Shown one piece after another: positions 17,886 to 26,740 of a stretch of DNA of 64,000 nucleotides. Below the pieces are notes generated by a model. It worked only from the letters and a program-made list of their open reading frames with translations, made no database searches and had not been told where the DNA came from. The stretch lies in contig JAEXOO010000015.1 of the NCBI GenBank assembly GCA_023439305.1, positions 21,445 to 85,444 of the forward strand, given 5' to 3'. This DNA is from Pseudomonadota bacterium (lineage in GTDB: Bacteria; Pseudomonadota; Gammaproteobacteria; Burkholderiales; Burkholderiaceae_B). Each line of letters starts with the position of its first letter. Position 1 is the stretch's first letter. The translations under genes and the position numbers were made by a program.

Positions 17886-17904
17886 GTTAATGATAATCAT
17901 TCTT
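17886..17904. promoter_or_regulatory. Fur box upstream of the DUF2325 gene
   Basis: It contains the core AATGATAATCATT and matches about 15-16 of 19 positions of the Fur consensus GATAATGATAATCATTATC. A further TTATTATC extends the hexamer series. It overlaps the -10 box and spacer of the promoter. Confidence 0.85.
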
Positions 17905-17918
17905 ATTATCGTAGTCAA
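17890..17918 (-). promoter_or_regulatory. Sigma70-type promoter of the DUF2325 gene
   Basis: -35 TTGACT (17913-17918) and -10 TATCAT (17890-17895) with a 17-bp spacer on the minus strand. The Fur box overlaps this promoter. Confidence 0.7.
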
Positions 17919-18086
17919 TTGCACTGATAGCCTGTTTCAATTCTGACAACAGCCTGCTCAGGCTAGGTTCATCACCAACAACATCGAGGCAGAGCAAAGG
18001 AGGAAAAGCAAGACGCCAGATCTTCATCTGGCGCGCAAAAGAGGCGGGAGGCGCGAGCGGCCTCCCTATAGAAAGAACGACGGGGT

Positions 18087-19034
18087 TCAGGGTGCCACGG
18101 ATTGGCTTTCGTCGAGCGCATTCTGCACCACATCGCGAGTCAGGGCCGGCGCCAGCATCTCCAGCAGCACGAATATGTAATCGCGCAGAAAGGCCCCTGC
18201 CTTGACGGCCACACGGGTGTGATGGGTGCCGAACAGATGGCCGGCCGACAAGCCCACCAGACCTTTGTCGCGGCGCGGATCGAAGGCCACGCCGGCAATA
18301 ATGCCTATACCCAGTCCCACATCGACATACGTCTTGATGACGTCGGCATCAATGGCTTCCAGAACAATGTCGGGCGTAATGCCTTCAGCCGCAAACGCCT
18401 CGTCGATGGAACGCCTGCCCGAGAAAGCATGGTCATACGTGACGATGGGATATTGCCCCAAAGTCTGAATAGACAGCTGCTTGTTGGACGGCAGATCCGC
18501 CAGGGGGTGGTCGGGCCGCACGACGACCGTGTGCTCCCAGGAATACACGGGCAAGGCCACCAGCCCAGGAGTCAGCGCCAAGCTTTCGGTGGCAATGGCG
18601 ACGTCAGCCTGCTCGTGCAGCACCATTTGAGCCAGCGCAGGCGGGTTGCCTTCTGCCAGCGACATGTGCACCTTAGGAAAGCGGCGGCGAAACTCAGGGA
18701 TGACCTTAGGCAGCAGGTAGCGCGCCTGCGCGTGGGTGCAGGCGATGACCAAGGCGCCCTCGTCGCGGCGAGCAAAATCATCGCTGACTCGCTTGAGATT
18801 GTCGACCTCGCGCATGATGCGGTCGATGACTTCGGCCACCGCCTCGCCCGGCCGGGTCAGGCCCTTGATGCGCTTGCCGTGACGTTCGAAAATCTTGATG
18901 CCCAGCTCGTCTTCAAACTCGATGATGGCCTTAGAGACGCCTGGCTGGGACGTATAGAGTGACCGGGCCGCTTCAGTCAGGTTGAAGTTGCGCCGTATGG
19001 TTTCACGCACAAATCGGAATTGCTGTAGATTCAT
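18087..19034 (-). CDS. cysB: CysB-type LysR regulator of sulphur assimilation
   Basis: LysR-family activator of 315 residues closely following the CysB/Cbl pattern. The N-terminal helix-turn-helix is FNLTEAARSLYTSQPGVSKAI, followed by FERHGKRIKGLT. The effector domain includes ACTHAQARYLLP and GREF-like YDHAFSGRRSIDEAF. CysB senses N-acetylserine and activates cysteine biosynthesis genes. A cysE gene lies 6.7 kb away but not in the same operon. Cbl (alkanesulphonate control) is the alternative; in betaproteobacteria the single copy is usually called CysB. Confidence 0.93.
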   Translation of the reverse strand: MNLQQFRFVRETIRRNFNLTEAARSLYTSQPGVSKAIIEFEDELGIKIFERHGKRIKGLTRPGEAVAEVIDRIMREVDNLKRVSDDFARRDEGALVIACTHAQARYLLPKVIPEFRRRFPKVHMSLAEGNPPALAQMVLHEQADVAIATESLALTPGLVALPVYSWEHTVVVRPDHPLADLPSNKQLSIQTLGQYPIVTYDHAFSGRRSIDEAFAAEGITPDIVLEAIDADVIKTYVDVGLGIGIIAGVAFDPRRDKGLVGLSAGHLFGTHHTRVAVKAGAFLRDYIFVLLEMLAPALTRDVVQNALDESQSVAP

Positions 19035-19117
19035 ATAATAGCCCCATGTACGAGGCTATTATATGTAATAAGGCAACCCCTGCTTATTATATAAAGTTAT
19101 AAGCTTACAGCCATAAC

Positions 19118-20611
19118 TTACTTCATGGCTATCGTGGTGTTGACGGTATTCGCATGCGCTTGCCAGCGCGCCGTCACGGTCTTGGTCTGGGTCCAGAAAT
19201 GAATCGCCTGCTTGCCATTGGGACCCAGATCGCCCAGCTTGGAGGCGCGCGAGCCGGTAAAGCTGAACCAGGCCACCGGCACCGGAATCGGGATATTGAT
19301 GCCGATCTGGCCCACGTCGATCATGTTCTGGAAATACCGCGCATGGCCTCCGTCCTGTGTGAAGATCGACACGCCGTTCCCATTGGGATTGCGGTTGATG
19401 AACTGCACGGCCTCTTCCAGGGTGTCGACCTGCACCACGCACAACACCGGCCCGAAGATTTCTTCCTGATAGATGCGCATCTGCGGATCCACATCGCTGA
19501 AGATGGTAGGCCCGACAAAGTTGCCTTGCTCAAAGCCGGCCACGCGCACACCCCGGCCGTCCAGCATCAGCGTCGCCCCTTCCTGCACGCCGGCCTCAAT
19601 CAGCGACTCCACCCGCTGGCGAGCACGCGGCGACACCAACGGACCCAGGTCGGCCTGACGATCGGAACCGGCATTTACCTTCAGCTTGGCCGCTCGCTGG
19701 GCCAAATCTTCTATCCACTGGCCTGTTTCACCCACCATGACGGCCACGGAAATCGCCATGCAACGCTGGCCAGCCGCACCGAATGCGGCGCCCAGCAATT
19801 GGTTCAGAGCAACATCGCGATCGGCATCAGGCATGACGATGCAGTGATTCTTGGCGCCCATCATGGCCTGGCAGCGCTTGCCTGCCTGCGTAGCGCGGTG
19901 ATGCAGTTCGGTACCGACAGCGGTGGAACCGATGAACGACACCGCCTTGATGTCCGGGTGCGTCACCAAGGCATTGGTGATGTCGGCGCCACCATGAATC
20001 ACATTCAGGACGCCCGGCGGCAAGCCTGCCTCCAGTGCCATCTCCGCCAACATCAGGCTGGACGTGGGGTCCTGCTCCGATGGTTTGAGCACAAAGGTAT
20101 TGCCGCAGGCGACCGCCAGCGGGAACATGAAGCACGGCAGCATGACCGGGAAATTGAAAGCCGTAACGCCAGCGCATACGCCTAGTGGCTGGATCAGCGT
20201 GTAGACATCAATCCCGCTGGCGGCATTCTCGGCATACTCGCCCAGTTGCAAAGACACGATGGAGCAAGCGTGCTCGATCACCTCCAGGCCGCGCCCGACC
20301 TCTCCTTCCGCATCCGGCAAGGTCTTGCCGTGCTCGCGCGAAATGGCCTGAGCCAGTTCGGCGCTGCGCTCGCGCACCAGGCGCTGCAGGTTCAGCATGA
20401 CGCGCATGCGTGTTCCCTGGCTGGAATGGCGCCAGCTTTCAAAGGCCTGGGCGGCGCTGGCCACCGCCATCTCCAGCTCGGCCTGGGTAGCGAAAGGCAC
20501 ACGCGCCACCACCTCTTGATTGGACGGATCAAGCACGTCCTCCCAATGCTCGCTGATGGACTGCACATGCTTGCCATCGATCAACAAGGGTATGCGAACA
20601 GCTTCTGTCAT
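19118..20611 (-). CDS. mmsA: Methylmalonate-semialdehyde dehydrogenase (CoA-acylating)
   Basis: Oxidises methylmalonate or malonate semialdehyde with CoA and NAD+ to propionyl- or acetyl-CoA in valine and related catabolism. It has 497 residues. The aldehyde dehydrogenase fold has the catalytic Cys in FGAAGQRCMAIS. As is typical for this subfamily, the segment MMGAKNHCIVMPDAD lacks the general-base Glu of ordinary ALDHs. It is divergent from a LysR gene that probably controls it. No mmsB or other valine genes are adjacent. Confidence 0.93.
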   Translation of the reverse strand: MTEAVRIPLLIDGKHVQSISEHWEDVLDPSNQEVVARVPFATQAELEMAVASAAQAFESWRHSSQGTRMRVMLNLQRLVRERSAELAQAISREHGKTLPDAEGEVGRGLEVIEHACSIVSLQLGEYAENAASGIDVYTLIQPLGVCAGVTAFNFPVMLPCFMFPLAVACGNTFVLKPSEQDPTSSLMLAEMALEAGLPPGVLNVIHGGADITNALVTHPDIKAVSFIGSTAVGTELHHRATQAGKRCQAMMGAKNHCIVMPDADRDVALNQLLGAAFGAAGQRCMAISVAVMVGETGQWIEDLAQRAAKLKVNAGSDRQADLGPLVSPRARQRVESLIEAGVQEGATLMLDGRGVRVAGFEQGNFVGPTIFSDVDPQMRIYQEEIFGPVLCVVQVDTLEEAVQFINRNPNGNGVSIFTQDGGHARYFQNMIDVGQIGINIPIPVPVAWFSFTGSRASKLGDLGPNGKQAIHFWTQTKTVTARWQAHANTVNTTIAMK

Positions 20612-20667
20612 CTCTGGTCTCCTGTCTTATTACGGGTCGGCCCAATACGAAGGCTCCGTCATTATTC

Positions 20668-20681
20668 ATGAGGGTTCTCAT
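20668..20681. promoter_or_regulatory. Inverted repeat in the mmsA/LysR intergenic region
   Basis: ATGAG-GGTT-CTCAT lies about mid-way in the 159-bp divergent gap, 57 bp before mmsA. It is a candidate LysR-type site; the arms are short, so the support is weak. Confidence 0.25.
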
Positions 20682-20770
20682 CGAGTGTAGAAGCGTCCCA
20701 CCCGGTTTACCATGATGAAAAATGCACAGGAGCTGGGCATTCATGCACAACCACTACAGGATCCAGCCGC

Positions 20771-21670
20771 ATGAGCATGGACTGGGATAATCTGCGCTAT
20801 TTTCTGGAAGTGGCCCGCTGCCAGCGCATCAGCCTGGCGGCGCAACGCCTGGGCGTGCAGCACAGCACGGTCGCGCGCCGCATCCAGGCGCTGGAACACG
20901 AGTTGGGCGTGCGCCTGTTCCACAAGTCCACTGTCAGCGGCTACAGCCTGACCAGCGAGGGACTAAGTCTGCAACAACGCATGGAGCCCATTGAACAGCG
21001 CCTGCTGGCGGCGCGCGAAGCCGTCACCGGCAAGGCTCGTCCTCTGGCAGGCAAGTTGCGACTGGGCTGTACCGAAGCCTTCGGCAGCTATGTGCTGACG
21101 CCCTTGCTCAGTCAATTTCAGACACGCTATCCGGACCTGACGCTGGAACTGCTGCCCGTACCCCGGCCTATCAGCCTGTCGCGCCGGGATGCCGATCTGG
21201 CCATCGCGCTGGAACGCCCCCTGCGCGGCCCGTACTGGTGCACGCGTCTGGCCGACTACAGCCTGCGCCTGTATGCCCATGTCGACTATCTGGACAGGCA
21301 TCCGGACATCTCCCACGTACAGGACTTGCCGCAGCACCGTTTCATTGCCTATGTGGATGATCTGTTGTTCAGCGACAGCCTGCGCTACCTGGATGAAATC
21401 GTGCGCTCGGCGCCGGTACGCTTTCGCAGCACCAGCGTCATCGCCCAATATCAGGCGGCGCTGCAGGGTCAGGGTCTGGCGGTTCTGCCCTGCTTTCTCG
21501 CGCAGACCGATCCGCGCCTGCGCTGCGTGCTGCCCGAGCAGATTCAACTGCGACGTCGCTTCTGGATGTTCTGCCACGAAGAACAGCGGCACAACCCCAA
21601 CCTGACCAGCCTTTGGCATTTTCTGAAGCAGGCAGTACAAGAGCGACAGGCGCTGCTGGACGGGGCCTGA
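20771..21670 (+). CDS. LysR-family transcriptional regulator, divergent from mmsA
   Basis: A 299-residue LysR protein. The N-terminal helix-turn-helix (DNLRYFLEVARCQRISLAA, then QHSTVARRIQALEHELG) is followed by a substrate-binding domain from about residue 90. It is divergently transcribed from mmsA, the usual layout for a LysR regulator and its target, so control of mmsA is a reasonable inference. A second in-frame ATG two codons downstream is possible. The effector is unknown. Confidence 0.9.
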   Translation: MSMDWDNLRYFLEVARCQRISLAAQRLGVQHSTVARRIQALEHELGVRLFHKSTVSGYSLTSEGLSLQQRMEPIEQRLLAAREAVTGKARPLAGKLRLGCTEAFGSYVLTPLLSQFQTRYPDLTLELLPVPRPISLSRRDADLAIALERPLRGPYWCTRLADYSLRLYAHVDYLDRHPDISHVQDLPQHRFIAYVDDLLFSDSLRYLDEIVRSAPVRFRSTSVIAQYQAALQGQGLAVLPCFLAQTDPRLRCVLPEQIQLRRRFWMFCHEEQRHNPNLTSLWHFLKQAVQERQALLDGA

Positions 21671-21673
21671 ATA

Positions 21674-21699
21674 AAAAAGGGGCCGCCCGGCCCCTTTTT
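21674..21699. terminator. Bidirectional terminator between the LysR gene and lptF
   Basis: Twelve-base-pair stem (five A, GGGGCCG / CGGCCCC, five T) with a 2-nt loop. It is symmetric, serving both convergent genes. Confidence 0.85.
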
Positions 21700-21711
21700 C
21701 AAACCCGCCCC

Positions 21712-22821
21712 CTAGACTGCCGCAGGCGGTTTGGGCGCCTTGACACGCAACTTGCGCCACATCATGAAGACCATGATGCCCAGGAACAGAGCATGTACCA
21801 GCCACAGGCCTAGTTCGAAGCTGAGCTGACCATGGCCTATCCAGCCGCGCGACAGGTTGATCAGATTCATATAGAGCAAGCCCACCAGCCCGGCCATCAG
21901 GATGTTGCCGGAACGTCCCATGCGCGGGTTCACCGCTCCCAGGGGAATGGCCAGCAGGGCCAGGTTCAAGGCCGCCAAAGGCAAGGCAAAGCGCCACATG
22001 ATCTGCGACAGGGCTTCGTCATTGCCGTCCCCGAACAAGAGGCTGGTCTGGCGCGCCTTGATCTGTTGCTCGGCCCGCGCCCGTATGGTTTCGGCCGTGT
22101 TGCCGCTGTCGCGGCTTTCCAGGCGTATGCCGTAATTCTCGAAATCCACCACACGGAACTCGGCCTGCCCGGGTTTAAGATCGTAGCGATGACCGCGTGT
22201 CAGCACCAGGAAGCGGTCGCCGTTGGGCTCGTCCTGCAGCCGAGCGCTTTCTGCGGTCACCACGCTCAGCCATTCGGGCTCGATGACCCGCGCAATGACG
22301 TTGCCCAGCTCGTCGCCATCCTGCTGGGGCGAATCAGCATAGAACACGCGCGCGCCCTCGTCCGACTCGATGAACTGCCCCGCCGTGACTTTGCTCAGGT
22401 CCGAACGTTGCTCAAAGCGTTGACGATACTCGGCAATCTGGCGATAGGCCCACGGTGATGCCTCCAGCGTCAACAAGGCGATCAGCACCGCCACCGGCAC
22501 CGCACAGCGCAATACCGGCGAGATCCAGTCTTTGAGCGACAGCCCGCTGGCGAACCACACCACCATTTCCGATTCGCGAAAACTGCGTGTCACGGTTGTG
22601 AGCACGGCAATGAACAGCGATACCGCCAGAATAATGGGCAGCGCCGTGATGCTGGAAAAAGCCGCCAGACCCAGCACTACGTCCGGTCCGATAGTGCCGT
22701 TGGCCGCTTCGCCCAGCAGACGCACCAGCAACACGCTGAGCCAGACGATCAGCAAAGTAGACAGAACCACGCCGCCATGGCTTAGGATTTCAGAGACCGC
22801 AGAACGTTTGAATAGAGACAT
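21712..22821 (-). CDS. lptF: LPS export system permease LptF
   Basis: One of two inner-membrane permeases of the LptB2FG exporter that extracts LPS and passes it to LptC/LptA. It has 369 residues. Membrane segments at the N-terminus (about residues 16-120) and C-terminus (about 275-355) flank a periplasmic jellyroll-like domain. It is divergent from pepA with a 54-bp gap. lptG, often the next gene, is absent here: a terminator and the convergent LysR gene follow directly. Confidence 0.92.
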   Translation of the reverse strand: MSLFKRSAVSEILSHGGVVLSTLLIVWLSVLLVRLLGEAANGTIGPDVVLGLAAFSSITALPIILAVSLFIAVLTTVTRSFRESEMVVWFASGLSLKDWISPVLRCAVPVAVLIALLTLEASPWAYRQIAEYRQRFEQRSDLSKVTAGQFIESDEGARVFYADSPQQDGDELGNVIARVIEPEWLSVVTAESARLQDEPNGDRFLVLTRGHRYDLKPGQAEFRVVDFENYGIRLESRDSGNTAETIRARAEQQIKARQTSLLFGDGNDEALSQIMWRFALPLAALNLALLAIPLGAVNPRMGRSGNILMAGLVGLLYMNLINLSRGWIGHGQLSFELGLWLVHALFLGIMVFMMWRKLRVKAPKPPAAV

Positions 22822-22875
22822 GTGAGAATTTGCGGGATAATCGCTAATCAGATTTGCGACCTTGAGGATAGTTGA

Positions 22876-24369
22876 ATGGAATTTAGCACACAGACATCCG
22901 CTTCTTTACACCAGATAAAGACTGCCGCGCTGGGCGTGGGTGTCTTTGCCGAGGGCACCCTGAGCCCCGCAGCGGAAATGATCGACCGCGCCAGCAACGG
23001 TGCCGTGAGCGCCGCCGTCAAGGCCGAGTTCAAAGGCAAGCCCAAAACGCACCTGGTGCTGCGCAACCTGGCGGGCGTCAAGGCCGAACGGGTTATTCTA
23101 ATCGGCTTGGGCGCTCAGGAGGAGTACAAATCCTCGACGCATGCCGATGCGCAAGCCACTCTGGCCGCGTACTGCATCCAGGCCGAACTGACGGAAGCGG
23201 TGTCCGCCCTGGCTGTTGTGGACTGCAAAGGCACATCCCTGCGCGCTCGAGCACAAGACGCCGCCTTGTCGGTGACACGCGCTTTGTATCGTTATACCGC
23301 CACGTTCAGCAAGCCTGAGCCCGCTCCAAAGCTCAAGAAATTCCTGCTCTGGACGGCGCGCACGCAAGCCGGCGAAGCCCAGGCAGGCCTGGCCCAGGGT
23401 CAGGCGGTGGGCAACGGCGTCAATCTGACCCGTCTGCTGGCCGACCTGCCCGGCAACGTCTGCACGCCGACCTACCTGGCGCAGACCGCCAAGCAATTGG
23501 CCAAAGAATTCAAGTCCTTGAAGGTCGACGTGCTTGAGCGCAAGCAGATCGAAGCCCTGAAGATGGGCTCCTTCTTGTCGGTGGCTCGCGGCTCGGACGA
23601 ACCCCCTGCCTTCATCGTGCTGCGCCACAGCCCCAGCGCCAAATCGACGCACGAAGACGGCCCCATCGTATTGGTCGGCAAGGGCCTGACTTTCGACTCG
23701 GGCGGCATCTCCATCAAGCCGGCCGCCAATATGGACGAAATGAAGTACGACATGGGCGGCGCCGCCAGCGTGCTGGGCACGATGCGCGCTGTGGCAGAAC
23801 TGAATCTGGACCGCGAAATCATCGGTGTCGTGGCCAGCTGCGAAAACATGCCCAGCGGCCGCGCCAACAAGCCCGGCGATGTGGTGACAAGCATGTCGGG
23901 CCAGACCATCGAAATCCTGAATACGGATGCCGAAGGCCGCCTGGTGCTGTGCGACGCCCTGACCTACGTAGAACGCTTCAAGCCGGCCGCCGTCATTGAT
24001 ATCGCCACCCTGACCGGCGCCTGCGTCGTGGCCTTGGGTCATGTCAACAGCGGCCTGTTCTCGGCCGATGACGAACTGGCCGACCAACTGCTGCAGGCCG
24101 GCAAGCAAGCGGGCGACACGGCCTGGCGCATGCCGCTGGAAGACGCCTATCAAGAGCAGTTGCGCTCGAACTTCGCCGACATCGCCAATATCGGCGGCCC
24201 GCCGGCAGGCTCTGTAACGGCGGCCTGCTTCCTGGCGCGCTTCACCAAGGCCTACCGCTGGGCGCACCTGGACATCGCCGGCACGGCCTGGCGTGGCGGC
24301 AAGGACAAGGGCGCCACCGGCCGCCCTGTTCCGCTGTTGGTCCAGTATCTGCTGAACCAGGACCGTTAG
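22876..24369 (+). CDS. pepA: Leucyl aminopeptidase (M17)
   Basis: Hexameric dizinc aminopeptidase of 497 residues that removes N-terminal residues, often Leu. The metal and catalytic motifs are GKGLTFDSGGISIKP and NTDAEGRLVL. In E. coli PepA is also a DNA-binding protein for carAB control and plasmid resolution; whether that holds here is unknown. GAGG lies eight bases before ATG 22876. It is divergent from lptF and followed two bases later by holC. Confidence 0.97.
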   Translation: MEFSTQTSASLHQIKTAALGVGVFAEGTLSPAAEMIDRASNGAVSAAVKAEFKGKPKTHLVLRNLAGVKAERVILIGLGAQEEYKSSTHADAQATLAAYCIQAELTEAVSALAVVDCKGTSLRARAQDAALSVTRALYRYTATFSKPEPAPKLKKFLLWTARTQAGEAQAGLAQGQAVGNGVNLTRLLADLPGNVCTPTYLAQTAKQLAKEFKSLKVDVLERKQIEALKMGSFLSVARGSDEPPAFIVLRHSPSAKSTHEDGPIVLVGKGLTFDSGGISIKPAANMDEMKYDMGGAASVLGTMRAVAELNLDREIIGVVASCENMPSGRANKPGDVVTSMSGQTIEILNTDAEGRLVLCDALTYVERFKPAAVIDIATLTGACVVALGHVNSGLFSADDELADQLLQAGKQAGDTAWRMPLEDAYQEQLRSNFADIANIGGPPAGSVTAACFLARFTKAYRWAHLDIAGTAWRGGKDKGATGRPVPLLVQYLLNQDR

Positions 24370-24371
24370 GC

Positions 24372-24797
24372 ATGAGTCGCGTCGATTTTGCCTTCGGCGC
24401 GCCGGACCGCTTGCGCATGGCCTGCGAGGTCGTGCGCAAGCACTACGAAGCCGGCCGGCGAGTGGTGGTCTACTTGTCCGACCCCCGCCTGCTGGCCCGT
24501 TTCGATCGTCTGCTGTGGGGGTTTGAATCCACCGCCTTCGTGCCCCATGTGGACGCCGACGATCCGCTGGCGGCGCACACTCCCGTGGTGCTGACCTCCA
24601 AGGCGCCCGTGCCTGCGCATGAACAAGCCTGGCTTCTGAACCTGGATGCCCAGTGCCCTCCCAGTTTTGAACAGTTTGCGCGCGTGCTTGAAATCGTCTC
24701 CGAACGCGAGGCTGATCGCCTGCAGGCCCGCGAACGCTGGCGCGTCTATCAGGCGCAGGGCTGCGATGTGCACGCCCACAAGCTCAATCAGCCCTGA
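24372..24797 (+). CDS. holC: DNA polymerase III subunit chi
   Basis: A 141-residue clamp-loader accessory subunit that links the replisome to single-stranded-DNA-binding protein. Family features are the start RVDFAFG, the segment HYEAGRRVVVYLSDP and the WGFESTAFVPH region. The pepA-holC order is common in proteobacteria, and the 2-bp gap implies translational coupling. Confidence 0.93.
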   Translation: MSRVDFAFGAPDRLRMACEVVRKHYEAGRRVVVYLSDPRLLARFDRLLWGFESTAFVPHVDADDPLAAHTPVVLTSKAPVPAHEQAWLLNLDAQCPPSFEQFARVLEIVSEREADRLQARERWRVYQAQGCDVHAHKLNQP

Positions 24798-24880
24798 AAA
24801 GGGCGATATCTCTCTTGATTGTTCAGGTATTTGTCAGTTATTCTGTGAAACTGATCTCACCTGTATTCTAAGGAATCACC

Positions 24881-25591
24881 ATGAGCGAATTTCGTCAATC
24901 CAGCCTGCCTGAGCACAATGGCTCCCTAGGCGCCCAGTCGCTGATTGCTCGCAATCGCGTCCTGCGCAACACCTATTGGCTGCTGGCCCTGTCCATGGTT
25001 CCCACTGTGCTGGGCGCCCTGCTGGGCCTGTCCTCCGGCATCAACCGGGTCATGGGCGCCAGTCCCGGCCTGAGCGCCATCGTCTTTCTGGTCGGGGCCT
25101 TTGGTCTGATGTTCCTGATCGAACGCAACAAGAACAGCTCACTGGGCGTCGCCCTGCTGATGGCATTCACCTTCTTCATGGGGGTCATGCTGTCCCGTCT
25201 GCTGGGCTTTGTGCTGGGCATGGGCAATGGCGCGCAACTGATCATGCTGGCCTTCGGTGGCACGGCCGCTGTCTTCGCCGCCATGGCGACGGTAGCCAGC
25301 ACCTCCAAGCGCGACTTCTCCGGCATGCAGAAGTTCCTGTTCATCGGCGCCGTCATCATCCTGGTCGCCGCTCTGGCCAATATCTTCCTGCAACTGCCCG
25401 CCCTGATGCTGACCATCTCGGTCCTGGCCATCGGTATTTTCTCGGCCTTCCTGCTGGTTGACCTGCAGCGCGTCATCAATGGCGGCGAAACCAACTACGT
25501 GTCTGCCACGTTGGCCATCTACCTGGATGTCTACAACATCTTCAGCAATCTGCTGGTGTTGCTGGGCGTGCTGGGCGGCGACCGCGAATAA
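24881..25591 (+). CDS. Bax inhibitor-1/YccA-family membrane protein
   Basis: A 236-residue integral membrane protein with about seven helices and the family ending LLVDLQRVINGGETNYVSATLAIYLDVYNIFSNLL, in which the acidic residues are conserved in BI-1 relatives. The E. coli homologue YccA modulates FtsH proteolysis; other members are pH-sensitive calcium leak channels. AAGGA precedes ATG 24881. It is monocistronic, with a good terminator. Confidence 0.92.
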   Translation: MSEFRQSSLPEHNGSLGAQSLIARNRVLRNTYWLLALSMVPTVLGALLGLSSGINRVMGASPGLSAIVFLVGAFGLMFLIERNKNSSLGVALLMAFTFFMGVMLSRLLGFVLGMGNGAQLIMLAFGGTAAVFAAMATVASTSKRDFSGMQKFLFIGAVIILVAALANIFLQLPALMLTISVLAIGIFSAFLLVDLQRVINGGETNYVSATLAIYLDVYNIFSNLLVLLGVLGGDRE

Positions 25592-25611
25592 GTTTTTCCT
25601 CTCGATATTTC

Positions 25612-25638
25612 AGCCCCCTTTCAAGGGGGCTTTTTTTT
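25612..25638 (+). terminator. Terminator of the Bax-inhibitor-like gene
   Basis: Nine-base-pair stem AGCCCCCTT/AAGGGGGCT with a 2-nt loop, followed by a run of T. Confidence 0.85.
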
Positions 25639-25756
25639 GCCCGCTGTCGTCGGCAAGGACAGATTCGTCCTGAGCTTCAAACTGGTTTTTCATGTAAGCG
25701 GACAGGCGCGGGGGTATAGTTGATTCTGTAAAAAACTTCCGATCCGGAGAAAGCAG

Positions 25757-26692
25757 GTGGCCGTATTCGAAACACAACACATCGTGGACAACTTGCGTGG
25801 CGCGCGCGAAGACTGGCGGCATGCGCAGCAGCGCCTGAAAGAGCCCGACGGACAGGAGTTCCCTTCTGTCCAGGCCCTGACCCGCGTGACCGAGCAGCTC
25901 AAGGGCGTGCTCTTTCCCATGCGCCTGGGCAGCCCCGATCTGCGCCGCGAACATGAAGACCATTACGTAGGCTATATCCTGGGCCAGGCCCTGAACGCCT
26001 TGCTGGAGCAAGCGCGCATCGAACTGCGCCGTTCCGCCCTGGCCTCGCGCCTGAACATGGACCGCGACGCCATTGAACGCCATGCTCAGGCCGCCATCCA
26101 GTCTTTTGCCGACTCCCTGCCCGACATGCGCCGCACGCTCGATCTGGACGTGGTCGCTGCTTACCAGGGCGACCCGGCGGCCCAGAACGTGGATGAAGTG
26201 CTGCTGTGCTATCCAGGCGTACTGGCCATGATCCACCATCGCATCGCCCATGCCCTGCACATTCTGGATCTGCCCCTGATCGCACGCATCATCGCCGAAC
26301 TGGCGCACGGCCAGACAGGCATCGACATCCATCCCGGCGCGCGCATCGACCAAGCCTGTTTCATCGATCACGGCACAGGCGTGGTCATCGGCGAAACCGC
26401 CATTATCGGCAAACGCGTGCGTATCTACCAAGCCGTCACTCTGGGCGCCAAACGCTTCAGCAAAGACGAAAAAGGCCTGCTGCTCAAAGGCCAACCCCGC
26501 CACCCTATCGTCGAAGACGACGTGGTCATCTATGCGGGTGCCACCATTCTGGGCCGCGTCACCCTGGGCAAGGGCTGCACCATAGGCGGCAATGTCTGGA
26601 TCACCGACGATGTGGCGGCCGGCGTTTCGGTCACCCAAGCCAGCCTGCTGCGCAGCCAGAACGCAGAAACCAATGGTCAGGCTACGACCTGA
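25757..26692 (+). CDS. cysE: Serine O-acetyltransferase (long EpsC-type)
   Basis: Makes O-acetylserine from serine and acetyl-CoA, the first step of cysteine synthesis. At 311 residues it is the long EpsC-like form with an extended N-terminal helical region. The C-terminal left-handed beta-helix of hexapeptide repeats (about residues 190-290) includes GIDIHPGARID, HGTGVVIGETAIIG and VYAG-like VIYAGATILG. The start is GTG 25757, with GGAG about six bases upstream. It is convergent with rarD. Confidence 0.93.
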   Translation: MAVFETQHIVDNLRGAREDWRHAQQRLKEPDGQEFPSVQALTRVTEQLKGVLFPMRLGSPDLRREHEDHYVGYILGQALNALLEQARIELRRSALASRLNMDRDAIERHAQAAIQSFADSLPDMRRTLDLDVVAAYQGDPAAQNVDEVLLCYPGVLAMIHHRIAHALHILDLPLIARIIAELAHGQTGIDIHPGARIDQACFIDHGTGVVIGETAIIGKRVRIYQAVTLGAKRFSKDEKGLLLKGQPRHPIVEDDVVIYAGATILGRVTLGKGCTIGGNVWITDDVAAGVSVTQASLLRSQNAETNGQATT

Positions 26693-26740
26693 CCCGCCAA
26701 CCGCGCAGCAGCAACGCCACAGTCTGCTGCGTAGCGCCGC

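Noticed and set aside
18018..18045. CGCCAGAT/ATCTGGCG hairpin downstream of cysB considered as a terminator
   Set aside because: The stem is real but no T-tract follows on the minus strand, so termination is not supported.
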